Origin: G942493375 sp942493375
GTDB lineage: Bacteria > Armatimonadota > UBA5829
Length of the DNA: 64,000 nt
Direction: 5' to 3'
Assembly: GCA_942493375.1 (NCBI GenBank)
Contig: OW818698.1
Location: 3,286,001-3,350,000 of the forward strand
Part shown: positions 7,777 to 18,200 of the stretch, one piece after another
Numbering within the stretch: the stretch's first letter is position 1
Layout of the letters: each line of letters opens with the position of its first letter
The notes under the pieces: model-generated
The model's database searches: none
What the model saw: only the letters and a program-made list of their open reading frames with translations
Told to the model about the DNA's origin: nothing
Translations under genes and position numbers: made by a program

Positions 7777-9267
7777 CTACTGAATTGGAGCAAGCTGGTC
7801 TGGCATCTGGTTCTTTACTTCGATGATCTTCGCGGTTATGTGACCTGCGTCTACTTCTGAAGGCTTGTCCATGAGGTCTTTGCCTGCGCTCTCTGTCTTT
7901 TTGATATGGGTGGCATCGACAAAGTCTGTTCTTCGGGTCGGGTCGATGGGGACCCATTCGCCGACATATACCTCGACCCAGGCGTGGTTGTAGAAGCTAT
8001 CCCCCCCGTATATTAGCCCGGTTACGAATTTCGTTGGTATACCTATGGAGCGTGCCAGGGCAGCATAGAGCACTGCGACATCGGTGCAAACTCCCCTCAT
8101 CTCTCGAAGAGTTTTAAGAGCTGATTTCTTGCCCTCATTCCTGTAACCTTCTATATTGCCTGAAATCCAGTTTCTAAGCAGACATGCGGCTTTGTAGGAA
8201 TTGGTTTCTGAACCTACTATTTGTTTTGCAAGGGAGACTATCTCCCGGTGCTTTGATTCAACTCCTCGAGTGTCGGCGAGATATTCTTTAAAATCCTTGT
8301 CTGTTATGGGAATCAGCAGGGCGTTCTTTTCGGTATAGGATTTGGCGGAGATTTTTATTTCGGTTGTTTTGGCATCATCACTCTGGTTTACAGACTGCCT
8401 GGTATCTGAAGGCCATGTCAATTTATCGTCTGTTGAGGATGTCAGCTGGACAGTCAGCTCGGATATCTGTGCATCTTCAGGAAGTCTCTTGTCGACGGGG
8501 ATTCCACCGGTCAGGTATATGCCTCCGACTCCCATTCCACTCAGTGCGTCTTCGCGGGTTGTGGGAACTGATTTATATACTTTGGCGAAGTCAGCGGTAT
8601 CCTTGTCCTTATATACCTCGGACAGATCCTTTGCTTTACCCTTTTCATCGGTCTCATCAGTGCTATAAATCCGGCGTCTGCCTGCCTCAGGTTCTGCTAT
8701 TTTTGTTATTTTGAGATTATGCCTGGTCAGTTCCATGTCTGTTGGATCGAAATGGTCTGTTTTGACTACCTCATTCAGCTTGTAGCCTTCCAGCCCCATT
8801 TCTATTTTCCAGAATGACTTCATATCAGCATCTTTCGGGATGCGAATATTCTTCTTGATAGTCTTGCCATTAGTATCTACTTCACAGATGGCACGATTGT
8901 CTTTGAAGACGACGGTGTACGTAATGACTGTGTTTGTGGCAGCACTCCCATTTTTCGCCTCGAACGACATTTTGCCTGATTGCTCGAGAGGATTGAACTT
9001 GGTATCCAGATACAGGTGGTCTTCACCTCTAATATAGTTAACAAGAGGATATGTGCCCATTGACATCAAACCGCCGGAATCATACAGGTAGGCGTCTTCA
9101 TCGTGACATTTCGTGTTTTTGATCTTGTCCCACTCATAACCTGCTTTGTGGTTGTCCAGATAGATGCTGTACCAGGTCTCAGAATCATTTATGTGAGACG
9201 CCAGGGCATTGTTATAACAGGCCAGAACTACCAGACTAACCAATATCAGTTTGGCTAATAATTTCAT
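7777..9267 (-). CDS. Secreted transglutaminase-like protein
   Basis: A 496-residue protein with an N-terminal signal peptide (LILVSLVVLACYNNALAS). A ~300-residue N-terminal region of beta character precedes a C-terminal transglutaminase-like (papain-fold) domain. The catalytic triad is visible: Cys394 in MRGVCTDVA, His428 in NHAWVEV and Asp442 in PIDPTRR. Such bacterial proteins act as secreted or periplasmic proteases or transamidases on peptide substrates; the target is unknown. The gene has its own AGGAG-type ribosome site and converges on the ABM gene through a shared hairpin. Confidence 0.88.
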   Translation of the reverse strand: MKLLAKLILVSLVVLACYNNALASHINDSETWYSIYLDNHKAGYEWDKIKNTKCHDEDAYLYDSGGLMSMGTYPLVNYIRGEDHLYLDTKFNPLEQSGKMSFEAKNGSAATNTVITYTVVFKDNRAICEVDTNGKTIKKNIRIPKDADMKSFWKIEMGLEGYKLNEVVKTDHFDPTDMELTRHNLKITKIAEPEAGRRRIYSTDETDEKGKAKDLSEVYKDKDTADFAKVYKSVPTTREDALSGMGVGGIYLTGGIPVDKRLPEDAQISELTVQLTSSTDDKLTWPSDTRQSVNQSDDAKTTEIKISAKSYTEKNALLIPITDKDFKEYLADTRGVESKHREIVSLAKQIVGSETNSYKAACLLRNWISGNIEGYRNEGKKSALKTLREMRGVCTDVAVLYAALARSIGIPTKFVTGLIYGGDSFYNHAWVEVYVGEWVPIDPTRRTDFVDATHIKKTESAGKDLMDKPSEVDAGHITAKIIEVKNQMPDQLAPIQ

Positions 9268-9380
9268 ATTATCTCCTTGGGCAAAATCGGATTATAATAC
9301 CGGTACTATATTGGACGATGTTGAAGGATTCAGATTGCCACATGGTCTATATCTTAGGTAGTGCAGGAGGGTTGTGAACA

Positions 9381-11381
9381 ATGTCTATAGATTGGCTGAC
9401 TAAGGATCTCTGGAGGGCCCATGTTTCGTGGCTTACACCGAACTGGGTAGGCAGCACCGAGGAAGGGCGTCGGGCATTTGATGCGGTGCGATGGATTGAT
9501 CAATTGCAGTCTGCGCATTATCAGACCCTCATTTTCTATATCAAGCACCACGATGGTTTCTGCACTTATCCCTCCAAATTCAGTAACATACAGCCTGAGC
9601 GTGACTTCTTTGGCGAATGTGTTGAAGAAACCCGCAAGCGCGGTATGCGTATTCTGGCATATTATTCATCCAATCTTGACCAGTTATCAGGCGCAGAGCA
9701 TCCGGAGTGGCAAACCATGGACAGAGATGGAAACCCGGCGAAGGGTTGGTATGATAATCTTTGGCCTGGCAGCTATATGTGTATCAACAATCCTGATTAC
9801 AGAAATCTACTATTTGGACAGCTTGCGGAACTGCGGGACAATTATCAGCCTGCTGGGTTCTGGATGGATGTATTCGGACCTCATACTGGAGATACCTGCT
9901 TCTGCAAACACTGCCAGGAGAAGTATCACAATGAAACCGGCTGCGATCTACTGACCAGCAACGCCAGGTTTAAATGGTATGGATCCTGTTATTCGGACCT
10001 GATGCGAGAGATACGGGAGACCGTAAAGACGAACAATCCTGACTGCGTTCTTTGTCATAACACCGGTCCAAGAATACTAGCGGTGGACAGTTATTGTGAT
10101 TTTTTGACTCATGAGGCGGTAAACTCTGTTGATATCTCGCTGATGTGCAGGTCTTTTGCATCGGAGAACAAGCCTTTTGAGTCTACTTACAGACTGTTCA
10201 GCGCTGTAGGCAGTTGGTCTTTGAGAGGACCGGACCGGGTGCTATTGGATTCGATGACTACTATTGCACATGGAGGAGCGTGCTCTATTGAGGTCAGTCC
10301 GATACACCAGGGGGTCATTACAGATGGGACTATCCGATGTATTTCGGAGGTTGGGAAGTATATAAGAGACAGAGAGCAATACTTAATAGATGCAAAACCG
10401 ATATACGATGTTGCAATTTTTGAGCCTGAGACAGCTTACGGATGGACGCGTCCCGATGGGTGGCAGAATGTATTGCTTGAAAGACAGATTCCGTTCGGTA
10501 TTCTGTATGCTGATTCGGACTTATCCGGTTACCGGTTGCTTATTCTGGATGGTTCTATATCACTTGATGAACAGCTGGCACGACGTATTACAGAATATAT
10601 AGAAACGGGAGGCAGTTTGATTGTTGAATGTGATGCAGCACAATTCGGGACACCGGTAGGAGACATACTCTCTGACGTTCTCGGAATAAGGGATATGGGG
10701 AGTACAGGTTGTCCGGCACAGTACATAAGCATATCGGATGAACGGCTGGCTGGTGAAATGGGTTTAGATGACCTGATAATTGAAGGGGAAGCCCACAAGA
10801 TCAAAGTTACAACTGCTGAAACACTGGCGTATTACAGATACGAGTTTGCAGATAGATCGCCTGATAAAAACATACTGATCAATCTGCCACCCAGTAAAAC
10901 CAGATCCAACGATCCTGCGGTTACGGTGAACCAATATGGCAAAGGGAGAGCAATGTATGTTGGCTGTCCGATAACTACCAACGAAATCCGCAACCACAGA
11001 AAGAAATGGGAAGATACTCGTGAATATCCTATACAGTTGGCGGTGAATCTAGCCCGTTATATGATAAGTGATCCATTAATTAAGGGTTGCATACCCCCGG
11101 GGGTAGAGATTGCTGTTAACTCTCTAGGTAAACGTTATATCGTGCATGTGCTCAATCACTATTCTTGCGGCTGGTATTATGACACCCGCCCGGGAGTTTT
11201 GAAACTTGCAGATATTCGGGTCTGTATCAATCAAGAACGGATAGGGCAGGTGTCGAAGGCTATGCAAATCACTTCAGATGGGAATATTGAGCTGCCGGTT
11301 CGATGTGAAGGAGAGTGGGTTGAGATTGTTGTTCTGAAAGTTGGGGTTCATGAGATGGTTGTGTTGGAGGTAGAAGGGTAG
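9381..11381 (+). CDS. GHL6-like glycoside hydrolase with beta-galactosidase-trimerisation-like domain
   Basis: A 666-residue protein without a clear signal peptide, so probably cytoplasmic. Residues ~1-330 look like a TIM-barrel of the hypothetical glycosidase 6/GH29-GH42 superfamily: YIKHHDGFCTYPSKFS, KRGMRILAYYSSN, GFWMDVFGPHTGDTCFCKHC. The CFCKHCQEKY segment is common in this group. Residues ~340-540 resemble the GATase-like trimerisation domain (YDVAIFEPETAYGW, YRLLILDGS, GGSLIVEC). A small beta domain closes the protein. It probably cleaves an oligosaccharide brought in by the cell; the linkage is unknown. AGGAGGG upstream supports this ATG. Confidence 0.75.
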   Translation: MSIDWLTKDLWRAHVSWLTPNWVGSTEEGRRAFDAVRWIDQLQSAHYQTLIFYIKHHDGFCTYPSKFSNIQPERDFFGECVEETRKRGMRILAYYSSNLDQLSGAEHPEWQTMDRDGNPAKGWYDNLWPGSYMCINNPDYRNLLFGQLAELRDNYQPAGFWMDVFGPHTGDTCFCKHCQEKYHNETGCDLLTSNARFKWYGSCYSDLMREIRETVKTNNPDCVLCHNTGPRILAVDSYCDFLTHEAVNSVDISLMCRSFASENKPFESTYRLFSAVGSWSLRGPDRVLLDSMTTIAHGGACSIEVSPIHQGVITDGTIRCISEVGKYIRDREQYLIDAKPIYDVAIFEPETAYGWTRPDGWQNVLLERQIPFGILYADSDLSGYRLLILDGSISLDEQLARRITEYIETGGSLIVECDAAQFGTPVGDILSDVLGIRDMGSTGCPAQYISISDERLAGEMGLDDLIIEGEAHKIKVTTAETLAYYRYEFADRSPDKNILINLPPSKTRSNDPAVTVNQYGKGRAMYVGCPITTNEIRNHRKKWEDTREYPIQLAVNLARYMISDPLIKGCIPPGVEIAVNSLGKRYIVHVLNHYSCGWYYDTRPGVLKLADIRVCINQERIGQVSKAMQITSDGNIELPVRCEGEWVEIVVLKVGVHEMVVLEVEG

Positions 11382-11418
11382 TGCATCGACAGTATCACTA
11401 CGTTCGACTGCCGATGCA
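11382..11418. repeat. REP-like dispersed palindrome (family 1), downstream of the hydrolase
   Basis: TGCATCG (11382-11388) pairs with CGATGCA (11412-11418) around the family core GTTCGACTGCC. It sits right after the stop codon of the preceding gene, between convergent genes, where it could act as a terminator stem. Confidence 0.6.
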
Positions 11419-11438
11419 ACCATATAGTTGAATAACGG

Positions 11439-12491
11439 TTATAAGTGAACCCATTTGTCAAAATCCGGCAATTTAACGGTCTTGATTGTTTTACCATCCG
11501 AATTATGCATGATAAGGGTTTTCTTTTTCGGATTAATATAAGCTCCACCTAGTGTACTTGCATTTGAAAAAGTGCCAATATCTGCCACACATAGCAATTC
11601 GTATGGAGCAGCTTTATTCGGTGCAGATAGGTAGATAAAAGCCTGTAGGACGTAAGCACCTGATCCTGTGTCTGTTACTAATACAACCCATTTACGTTGC
11701 GGTTTCTCCGTCCAGAAACAGTGATATGCCTCAAGAATATGCCGATTAACTGCCCAATCCAGTATTTCACACTCGCTCTTAGCTGTTCTCTTTGTTTGAA
11801 TGCTTTTCCGATATCCTGTTGGGAAGGTGATGTATTGTGGAATATTCGGAGTTTTGTATATTATCTTGCTTTCATCGCCATTACTATGCTTGATTGAGTA
11901 TCCAGGATTGTAATTTGAACGTGCTCCGCTTTTCTGAAAAAGCTGAATGAATTTCTTATCCCCAATGGTCGCAGCAAGCATCAGTGGGGTCTGTCCCTTC
12001 TTGTTCCTCTGGTTAACATCCGCACCTTTTCCAATAAGATGCTGAGCATTTACAATTTGATTGCCATGTATTGTTTGATGAAGTGGTGTATCGCCAAGAT
12101 GATTCTTAGCATTAATATCTGCTCCATGTGCAAGCAGGATATCGATGACTTCACAGCGATTATGGCTTCCTGCCGCTGAGAGTAATGGTGTGTTGCCATA
12201 TTGATCACTTATTTGTATTGTTGCTCCCAGTGAGATCAACATGCGAACAAGCTCTACACTGCGGTATCTCACCGCATCAAAGATTGGAGTACTTCCCTTA
12301 GCATTTTGTGTGTTGACATTTGCTCCGGAACGCACAAGCTCCTTTACAGTTCGCAAATCATCTGACATAACCGCTTTAAATAAGCGTACGTTCAAATTAA
12401 TATTTTTGGAATCACCACTTGCACAGAATGACGGACAACAGGTAAGAAGCACATATAATACCATTAACGCTGCAATATTAATGACTCTCAC
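11439..12491 (-). CDS. Secreted ankyrin-repeat protein
   Basis: A 350-residue protein with a signal peptide (MVLYVLLTCCPSFCAS). About five ankyrin repeats follow over residues ~32-193, with typical GSTPIFDAVR, GNTPLLSAA, GDTPLHQTI and GQTPLMLAA turns. The remaining ~150 residues form an unrecognised domain with beta character and no catalytic motif. Ankyrin repeats bind protein partners, so this is probably a periplasmic or surface interaction protein. The start is GTG, with only a weak ribosome site. Confidence 0.85.
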   Translation of the reverse strand: MRVINIAALMVLYVLLTCCPSFCASGDSKNINLNVRLFKAVMSDDLRTVKELVRSGANVNTQNAKGSTPIFDAVRYRSVELVRMLISLGATIQISDQYGNTPLLSAAGSHNRCEVIDILLAHGADINAKNHLGDTPLHQTIHGNQIVNAQHLIGKGADVNQRNKKGQTPLMLAATIGDKKFIQLFQKSGARSNYNPGYSIKHSNGDESKIIYKTPNIPQYITFPTGYRKSIQTKRTAKSECEILDWAVNRHILEAYHCFWTEKPQRKWVVLVTDTGSGAYVLQAFIYLSAPNKAAPYELLCVADIGTFSNASTLGGAYINPKKKTLIMHNSDGKTIKTVKLPDFDKWVHL

Positions 12492-12575
12492 TTCAGCACA
12501 CTCTCATTTTCTCGTTTCATCAGCAGTTCACAGTAGACTGAACTCTTTCCCACAATAGTATACTTCTGCTCTCAT

Positions 12576-13946
12576 CTACAATCCCCTGTATGCACTCATG
12601 TTGTAGAGCTTTGTCTGCTGGTTGAGTTGGGGGTTGGTGTAGGTGCAGATGGTGTCTCGGCCTACTATTATTATTTCTTCTCTGGAATCTCCGTAGATGT
12701 CTGCGGGGATCAGGTTCATGTGGACACTTTGGGTGCCGTCCGGGCGGATTAGGGGGAGGGATTCCAACTCGTTCCCATAGCCATCCAGCAACACAGCGGG
12801 ACCATTGTCGGCTGTCAAGATTCCTTGTTCGTAGTCGCTTACTACCCAGACTGCCAGAGCTGTAGGTTGGCCTGGGCCGGACCAGTCTACTGCTCTTGCG
12901 GATAATCCGCTGCCATCGGGGTAGTCTTTACGGTAGAGTTCATTGCCGTCCCAGTCCAGGATGGTGATATTACATTTCTGGCGCTTGGCTGCTGTCGGCC
13001 AGCCTATGTCTACTACTGCGAACTGCATGTCCCCTGCATCGGGCCTGAACCTTCCGGGGAATACAAATTGGGCGTGACCGAACTCTTTGCTCCAGATTTC
13101 TTTGCCGGATGGAGTCAGAGCGTGGACTCCACCGTTGTAGTTCTCACCCTCACCGTGACTGAATACCAGCCTGGTCTCACCGTTGGACTGGACTACATAT
13201 GAGGAGTCTTGATGTGACTTCGGACCATCCATCTCCCATAGCAGAGTACCATCGTGGTCCAGGAGAGTGTAGCCGAGGTATATTTCGTCCATTCCATCGT
13301 TATCGATGTCGGCGATTTCCGGAAAGTGACCAGTAGTGCCTTCATATTTCCAAAGTATACCGCCATTGTGAGCAATACCCCACATGTTCCAGTAGCGATC
13401 TTTGACTATCAGGTCTTGACAGCGTGGCCCTCCTGTCAGGTTGGCAAACAGAAAGCAGTCGTCTGCAGGAGCCGGAAGGAAGAAGCTATATTTCTCCTGA
13501 CCGGTGGCACCATCGAGGACGTGCATTATAGCGTCCTCTTCATAGCGTTTGGCTCCTTCCTGGGCATATCTCTTGTGACCTCTGAGCTCACCTCTCCTGG
13601 ACGTAGGAACTGTGATGTGGGTGTTTGTGGAATAGTCCCAGACGATGGACTCTGCATATATAGCCTGTTCAATCCAGAGGACTTCATTGGCTCCGTCACC
13701 ATCCCAGTCGTATACCTGGACTGAAATATCGGAATATATTCCTGAGTTTATGCATGAGGGATTTCCGGTCTGCCATATCTGGTTACCGAATATATCGACT
13801 GCTGTCAGACATGTTACTTCACGGGTGCACTGGTCGCTCTGGACGATTAGGAGTTCATATGCCCCATCACCATTCAGGTCTGCAACCCTGACTGTCTCCC
13901 CACCGAATTCTACTGTGTTGAATGAACCTATGATTTTGGATGACAT
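12576..13946 (-). CDS. FG-GAP beta-propeller protein, rhamnogalacturonan-lyase (PL11)-like
   Basis: About 456 residues with repeated calcium-binding propeller motifs: VADLNGDGAYELLIV, VYDWDGDGANEVLWI, IADIDNDGMDEIYLGY and ADIYGDSREEIIIVG. The spacing and the C-terminal LYNMSAYRG resemble rhamnogalacturonan endolyase-type propellers. No signal peptide is seen. I use the ATG at 13946 because AGGAG stands six bases before it; the open frame extends seven codons further to a TTG. Next to an oxidoreductase and glycosidases it fits pectin or plant-polysaccharide breakdown. Catalytic residues cannot be assigned by eye, so a non-enzymatic propeller is possible. Confidence 0.6.
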   Translation of the reverse strand: MSSKIIGSFNTVEFGGETVRVADLNGDGAYELLIVQSDQCTREVTCLTAVDIFGNQIWQTGNPSCINSGIYSDISVQVYDWDGDGANEVLWIEQAIYAESIVWDYSTNTHITVPTSRRGELRGHKRYAQEGAKRYEEDAIMHVLDGATGQEKYSFFLPAPADDCFLFANLTGGPRCQDLIVKDRYWNMWGIAHNGGILWKYEGTTGHFPEIADIDNDGMDEIYLGYTLLDHDGTLLWEMDGPKSHQDSSYVVQSNGETRLVFSHGEGENYNGGVHALTPSGKEIWSKEFGHAQFVFPGRFRPDAGDMQFAVVDIGWPTAAKRQKCNITILDWDGNELYRKDYPDGSGLSARAVDWSGPGQPTALAVWVVSDYEQGILTADNGPAVLLDGYGNELESLPLIRPDGTQSVHMNLIPADIYGDSREEIIIVGRDTICTYTNPQLNQQTKLYNMSAYRGL

Positions 13947-14020
13947 GTGGTTCTCCTGATGGTGCAAGGTATGCGATATATAAATAGAGATATGGTCAAT
14001 TCCGGATCAATCCCCCCTGC

Positions 14021-14038
14021 CCCCCTTCTCCAAGGGGG
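14021..14038. repeat. CCCCCTT-CTCC-AAGGGGG hairpin in the gap between genes
   Basis: A perfect 7-bp stem of a kind often dispersed in environmental bacterial genomes. It is followed at about 14097-14147 by a long imperfect palindrome (GCATCGG ... CCGATGC) that resembles repeat family 1. Nothing in 13947-14154 looks coding. Confidence 0.5.
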
Positions 14039-14154
14039 AATTAGGTTGTGCTGTTTCTCCTGGGTGGAATTGGGGTTTGTTCTTCGATATGGCTGGTGCA
14101 TCGGCATCGGCGCTACGGGGGTTCCCCCTTCGCTCTGATACCGATGCATGTATA

Positions 14155-15165
14155 CTATTCCAGTATTCTTTCACCGCCGCCGTTTTCCATTATTTCCAGC
14201 TCCATTGCTGCCATTTCTATTGAGTCCCGGGTGCTTTCCGGGGTGCAGCGGGTGTTTGGGTGTTTGCCCTGGACACAGTCTATGAAGTAGCGGAGTTCAT
14301 CGACATAAGCGAAGCCTTCTCGGACTTCTATCTGCTTTTCTATAGGGTCCGCATAGGAAGAGAGCCACAAGCCCGGACCTTTAACTCCTGGCATGTGGAG
14401 GGTTGCGTTCTCAAAAGCTGCTTTGAATGACATGATGAATGCTCCGGGACTTGTCCAGCCTGAATGGAAGCTGACGATTGGTCCATTATCATACATCCAG
14501 AAGACAGAAATATCCTCAATTCCTCCAAATACTCCAGTGACTCCGCCTGCACAGACTTTGGATGGCTTACCAATTACGTTTCGGGCCCAGTCAGCATCGT
14601 GCACGTGCATGTCTATTGTTGGTCCGCCGGAACGCTTGTGGTCATTGAACCAACTGCCATCTTCATGAATTGAACCGATCCGTTCCATTGCCAGCGATTT
14701 CAACTTGCCGTAGCGACCATCCCTTACGCACTCTTCAAGGTATTCATACTCAGGCCAGAACCTGATGCACTGGGCGATCATCAGGAGTTTACCTGTCCTG
14801 CGTGAAGCATCGATCATTCGGTCACACTGTTCGACATTCAGGGCCATAGGTTTTTCTGAGAAAACGTGGCAGCCATGCTCCATCGCCAGAATTGCATATT
14901 CTGCATGGATATCTGTGGGAAGAGCAGTGACTACGACATCAAGATTCTCATTAGCCAGCATCTCACGGAAGTCCAGGTATGTGTTGGCTTTTGTGATATC
15001 GAATCCGCCCTGTGCTATGTCTATATTGATTTTGACTTCACTTTTTTTGAGCTGATCAGGATTGATATCACAGACCGCACAGAAATTGACATCTTCCATA
15101 GCAGCGAGGTCACTGGCATGCACGTGCCCAAGTCCACCAAATCCGCATAATCCTACGTTTAGCAT
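14155..15165 (-). CDS. Gfo/Idh/MocA-family NAD(P)-dependent oxidoreductase
   Basis: A 336-residue cytoplasmic enzyme. The Rossmann N-terminus shows GLCGFGGLGHVHASDL in place of the usual GxGxxG, followed by the family marker SEKPMALN with the catalytic lysine region at about 108-115. The C-terminal domain contains GGPTIDMHVHDADWARNVIG, where the His-rich HxHD motif replaces the common GG..D.G.H. Family members oxidise or reduce sugars and sugar-like polyols with NAD(P). Its place between a lyase-like protein and a DUF4838 protein suggests a role in sugar catabolism. The exact substrate is unknown. Confidence 0.9.
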   Translation of the reverse strand: MLNVGLCGFGGLGHVHASDLAAMEDVNFCAVCDINPDQLKKSEVKINIDIAQGGFDITKANTYLDFREMLANENLDVVVTALPTDIHAEYAILAMEHGCHVFSEKPMALNVEQCDRMIDASRRTGKLLMIAQCIRFWPEYEYLEECVRDGRYGKLKSLAMERIGSIHEDGSWFNDHKRSGGPTIDMHVHDADWARNVIGKPSKVCAGGVTGVFGGIEDISVFWMYDNGPIVSFHSGWTSPGAFIMSFKAAFENATLHMPGVKGPGLWLSSYADPIEKQIEVREGFAYVDELRYFIDCVQGKHPNTRCTPESTRDSIEMAAMELEIMENGGGERILE

Positions 15166-15368
15166 ATTATCATCCCCTATATTGAAAGTTGGAGGTTGGA
15201 AGTTTGAGATTAGAAAGAGTACATTACATATTCAACCAAACCAGCAAGGCATCCTTCTCCAATTAATAAGTACATCCGACTTCCGGTACCAGTAAATATG
15301 AACTTATTGCATGGAGGTATATTGCTGGACAAGTAGAAGTATTCAAATCAAGACGGAGGGAGTGTGCG

Positions 15369-18194
15369 ATGAATATTTATCTCCTTGCAGCAGTTGGGTT
15401 GATTTTGGTATTTGGTAAGAGTTTATCCGAAGCTGGGGATTTTCCTAAATGGCCTGTAAAGAACGGGGATTTCATGCTTTCACAGGGATGGGGAACGCCT
15501 ACTGACTGGAACTCAGCAACAAACAGCGGGAAACATGGCTTTAAGATGAGACCAGCTGGAGAGATATTCGGAACAGCCATCTCATGTGCAGTGATTGAGA
15601 CTGTCGAATCAGGCAGCGCTTATTACTATCAGAGTGTCCACCTGATGAAAGGGAAATACCGGGCGAGTGTGGACATTTGTGGAAGTGACGGAGCACAGGC
15701 CCAGTTGACTATCAGCGCAGGAAGCGATAGATATGGATCTGAACTGACAAAAGTCAGTGTCGAACATAAATTGCTGCAGGTTGAGTTTATTTCAAAGGGA
15801 GGAGATACCACGATATCCATTATGTCTGTTGCCTCTGCGGGTCAAGGCGTGGAATTCAGAGATGTCAGGATAGATGCTGTCAGCCTGGATTCAGCTCCGG
15901 TTCCTGTTGATGGTGGACGGGTGATTGGCGGGATCGTGCTGCCTGAGAATCCCAATGCTTCGGAGCAGTATGCTGCTTATGAGCTTCAGCGGTGTATCTC
16001 GAAGATGACTGGACTAACGCCTGGGCTAAAGGGACGTGACAAGGTATTCGAGGGCAGGCTGTTATATATAGGACGCGCAGTTTCTGATCAGATAAAGAGG
16101 CTCAAGGGTCTGCAGAGTGATTCCTATATGATTGTGTCATCAGGTGATCGGATATTACTTGCTGGTAAGGATGACCACAGCACGCTGTATGCGGTTTATG
16201 ATTTTCTTAGTCAGCAGGGGTGCCGGTGGGTTGTTCCAGGTGAGATTGGTGAGATTATTCCTGAACGTAAATCGCTGGTAAAGATCAAGAGTAAAGTGGA
16301 GACTCCTGATTATGAGTGCCGCGGGACTATGGTCCTGGCTCAGGACTTTTTCCCTGGTGGAGGGGAGGAGTTTGGCTGGATATCAATCAATGTTGAAGAC
16401 TACTTCGACTGGTTCCTCCGAAACCGGCTCAATGCGATATGGTTTGCAGGCCAGGAGTCGTATGATCTGGCCTCATATGGTGCGTTCCGCGGGCACAGTT
16501 GGGTGCAACTTACGGGGCACAGTTATGGCGGACTGATAGCACCTGCAGGCGCCTACTTCAAGGACCATCCGGACTGGTATCCACTGCTCAACGGCAAACG
16601 CACCCCTATGTGTGATGTGGGACCTAAATTTCCAAACCAGCTGTGTGTGTCCAGTAAAAGCCTTCGGGATTATACGGTTGCGCTGGTGTTGGACTATTTC
16701 AAGAACAATCCTGCTGCAAGGGCTTTTCCGATGAGTCCGATGGATGGTCCGAGCTGCTGGTGCGAATGCAATGAATGCAAGAAACTTGACCCTCCTGGCA
16801 TTGACTGGTCGAAAAATGCCTCAGAGGGGCAGGTCACCGGTATGACTGACCGTGCAGTGAATTATGCCAACGAAGTAGCGGACAGAGTTGCAAAGGTGTA
16901 TCCGGACAAGCTGATTGAGATGTATGGATATGGATATACACTCAGCCCACCGGTCAGAGAGAAAGTCCACAAGAACGTGTTCATAAAGTATGCAAACCTT
17001 TCGGGCGGCCGCGGGACCGGTCCGCTTGGTCCGAGTATTATGGATTCTAAGAATCCTATCTGGAACGACTGGCGCAAAAAGCTGGAAGGCTGGAAAAAAG
17101 CCGGTGCAAGACTCGGGTTCTATAATTATCTGGAATGGGAGCATCCGGATGTTACGTTGTTCTGGTTTTCGAACTCAGCAGATGTCCTCAAGCACTTGAA
17201 CCGCAACTACAACTGCCGGATACTGATGGGCGAGACAGAGAACAATATTCTGACTTCACCAATGCTGTATAACATCATTGCCAGGACTGTCTGGGATGTG
17301 GATACGGACTATAAAGCTGTGATCAAAGACCTGTGCGGCAAGTTCTATGGAGCCGCTGGTGACTTGATGTATAAGTATAACATGATGATGGATAATGCCA
17401 CGGTTAAGAGCAATGCATGGAAAGATCCGGATTGGCGTCCCAATAATCATGTTGATATCCCCCTGGATGTGATGGAGAAAGGCCGTCTATTGCTGGATGA
17501 AGCGGCGGATAAGATCAAGGATGACAAGATGCTGTCCAAACGTCTTGCGTACGCACGGTTTGGCCTGGCATATCTGACTTATGTATCAACTTTGAACCAG
17601 AAAGTTAAGACATCCAAAACTGCGGAAATTGCGCGTAAGGTATTTGACCATGCAAACGCTTTGAGGCTGGAATATGGGATTATGACCAAGCTTCCGACTG
17701 TCCAGCAGCTCAAGGTTTTCTACTATCCTCCGGTGTCTGAGGGAAATACGGATGTAATGCAGCTTCCTGACCTTTGGCAATTTAAGAAAGATCCAGGTGA
17801 TCTTGGGTTGGATGAAAAATGGTACCGGAATGAGGATTTCTCAACATGGAGTGCTATCAGCACAACTCAGGACTGGACAGCTCAGGATGCCGGTAGGGGT
17901 TATCACGGTGTCGGCTGGTACCATATCAGCTTCAAGCTGCCTGATGATATCAAGCAGGATGCCAAATTGCTGCTTCATTTCGGAGCTGTGGACGGATATG
18001 CTGATGTCTTTCTAGATGGTTCCAAAGTGGGGGAACAGAAGATTGATGTGGGTGTGATGTGGGATAAGCCATTCGAGATAGCGATGCCCTCAAAGCTGGA
18101 TCCGACAAAGATTCATCAACTGGTAGTCCGAGTGAAGAAAGAGACCTTTGCAGCTGGTATCTGGCAGGGGGTTAAGATTATACGGAATGGTTAG
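15369..18194 (+). CDS. Secreted DUF4838 protein with glucuronidase-like N-domain and jelly-roll modules
   Basis: A 941-residue secreted protein with a signal peptide. Residues ~25-170 form a carbohydrate-binding-like jelly roll (DFPKWPVKNGDFMLSQGW ... GVEFRDVRIDAV). A GH67-type N-terminal domain follows (YAAYELQRCISKMTG, FLSQQGCRWVVPGEIGEIIP). Residues ~330-620 are DUF4838 (NPAARAFPMSPMDG, the CWCECNECKKLD cysteine cluster, GFYNYLEWEHP). The C-terminus resembles a GH2 sugar-binding domain (LLLHFGAVDGYADVFLDGS). DUF4838 proteins are found among plant and uronate polysaccharide-degrading genes; activity is unproven. GGAGGGAG supports the start. Confidence 0.8.
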   Translation: MNIYLLAAVGLILVFGKSLSEAGDFPKWPVKNGDFMLSQGWGTPTDWNSATNSGKHGFKMRPAGEIFGTAISCAVIETVESGSAYYYQSVHLMKGKYRASVDICGSDGAQAQLTISAGSDRYGSELTKVSVEHKLLQVEFISKGGDTTISIMSVASAGQGVEFRDVRIDAVSLDSAPVPVDGGRVIGGIVLPENPNASEQYAAYELQRCISKMTGLTPGLKGRDKVFEGRLLYIGRAVSDQIKRLKGLQSDSYMIVSSGDRILLAGKDDHSTLYAVYDFLSQQGCRWVVPGEIGEIIPERKSLVKIKSKVETPDYECRGTMVLAQDFFPGGGEEFGWISINVEDYFDWFLRNRLNAIWFAGQESYDLASYGAFRGHSWVQLTGHSYGGLIAPAGAYFKDHPDWYPLLNGKRTPMCDVGPKFPNQLCVSSKSLRDYTVALVLDYFKNNPAARAFPMSPMDGPSCWCECNECKKLDPPGIDWSKNASEGQVTGMTDRAVNYANEVADRVAKVYPDKLIEMYGYGYTLSPPVREKVHKNVFIKYANLSGGRGTGPLGPSIMDSKNPIWNDWRKKLEGWKKAGARLGFYNYLEWEHPDVTLFWFSNSADVLKHLNRNYNCRILMGETENNILTSPMLYNIIARTVWDVDTDYKAVIKDLCGKFYGAAGDLMYKYNMMMDNATVKSNAWKDPDWRPNNHVDIPLDVMEKGRLLLDEAADKIKDDKMLSKRLAYARFGLAYLTYVSTLNQKVKTSKTAEIARKVFDHANALRLEYGIMTKLPTVQQLKVFYYPPVSEGNTDVMQLPDLWQFKKDPGDLGLDEKWYRNEDFSTWSAISTTQDWTAQDAGRGYHGVGWYHISFKLPDDIKQDAKLLLHFGAVDGYADVFLDGSKVGEQKIDVGVMWDKPFEIAMPSKLDPTKIHQLVVRVKKETFAAGIWQGVKIIRNG

Positions 18195-18200
18195 TTTTCA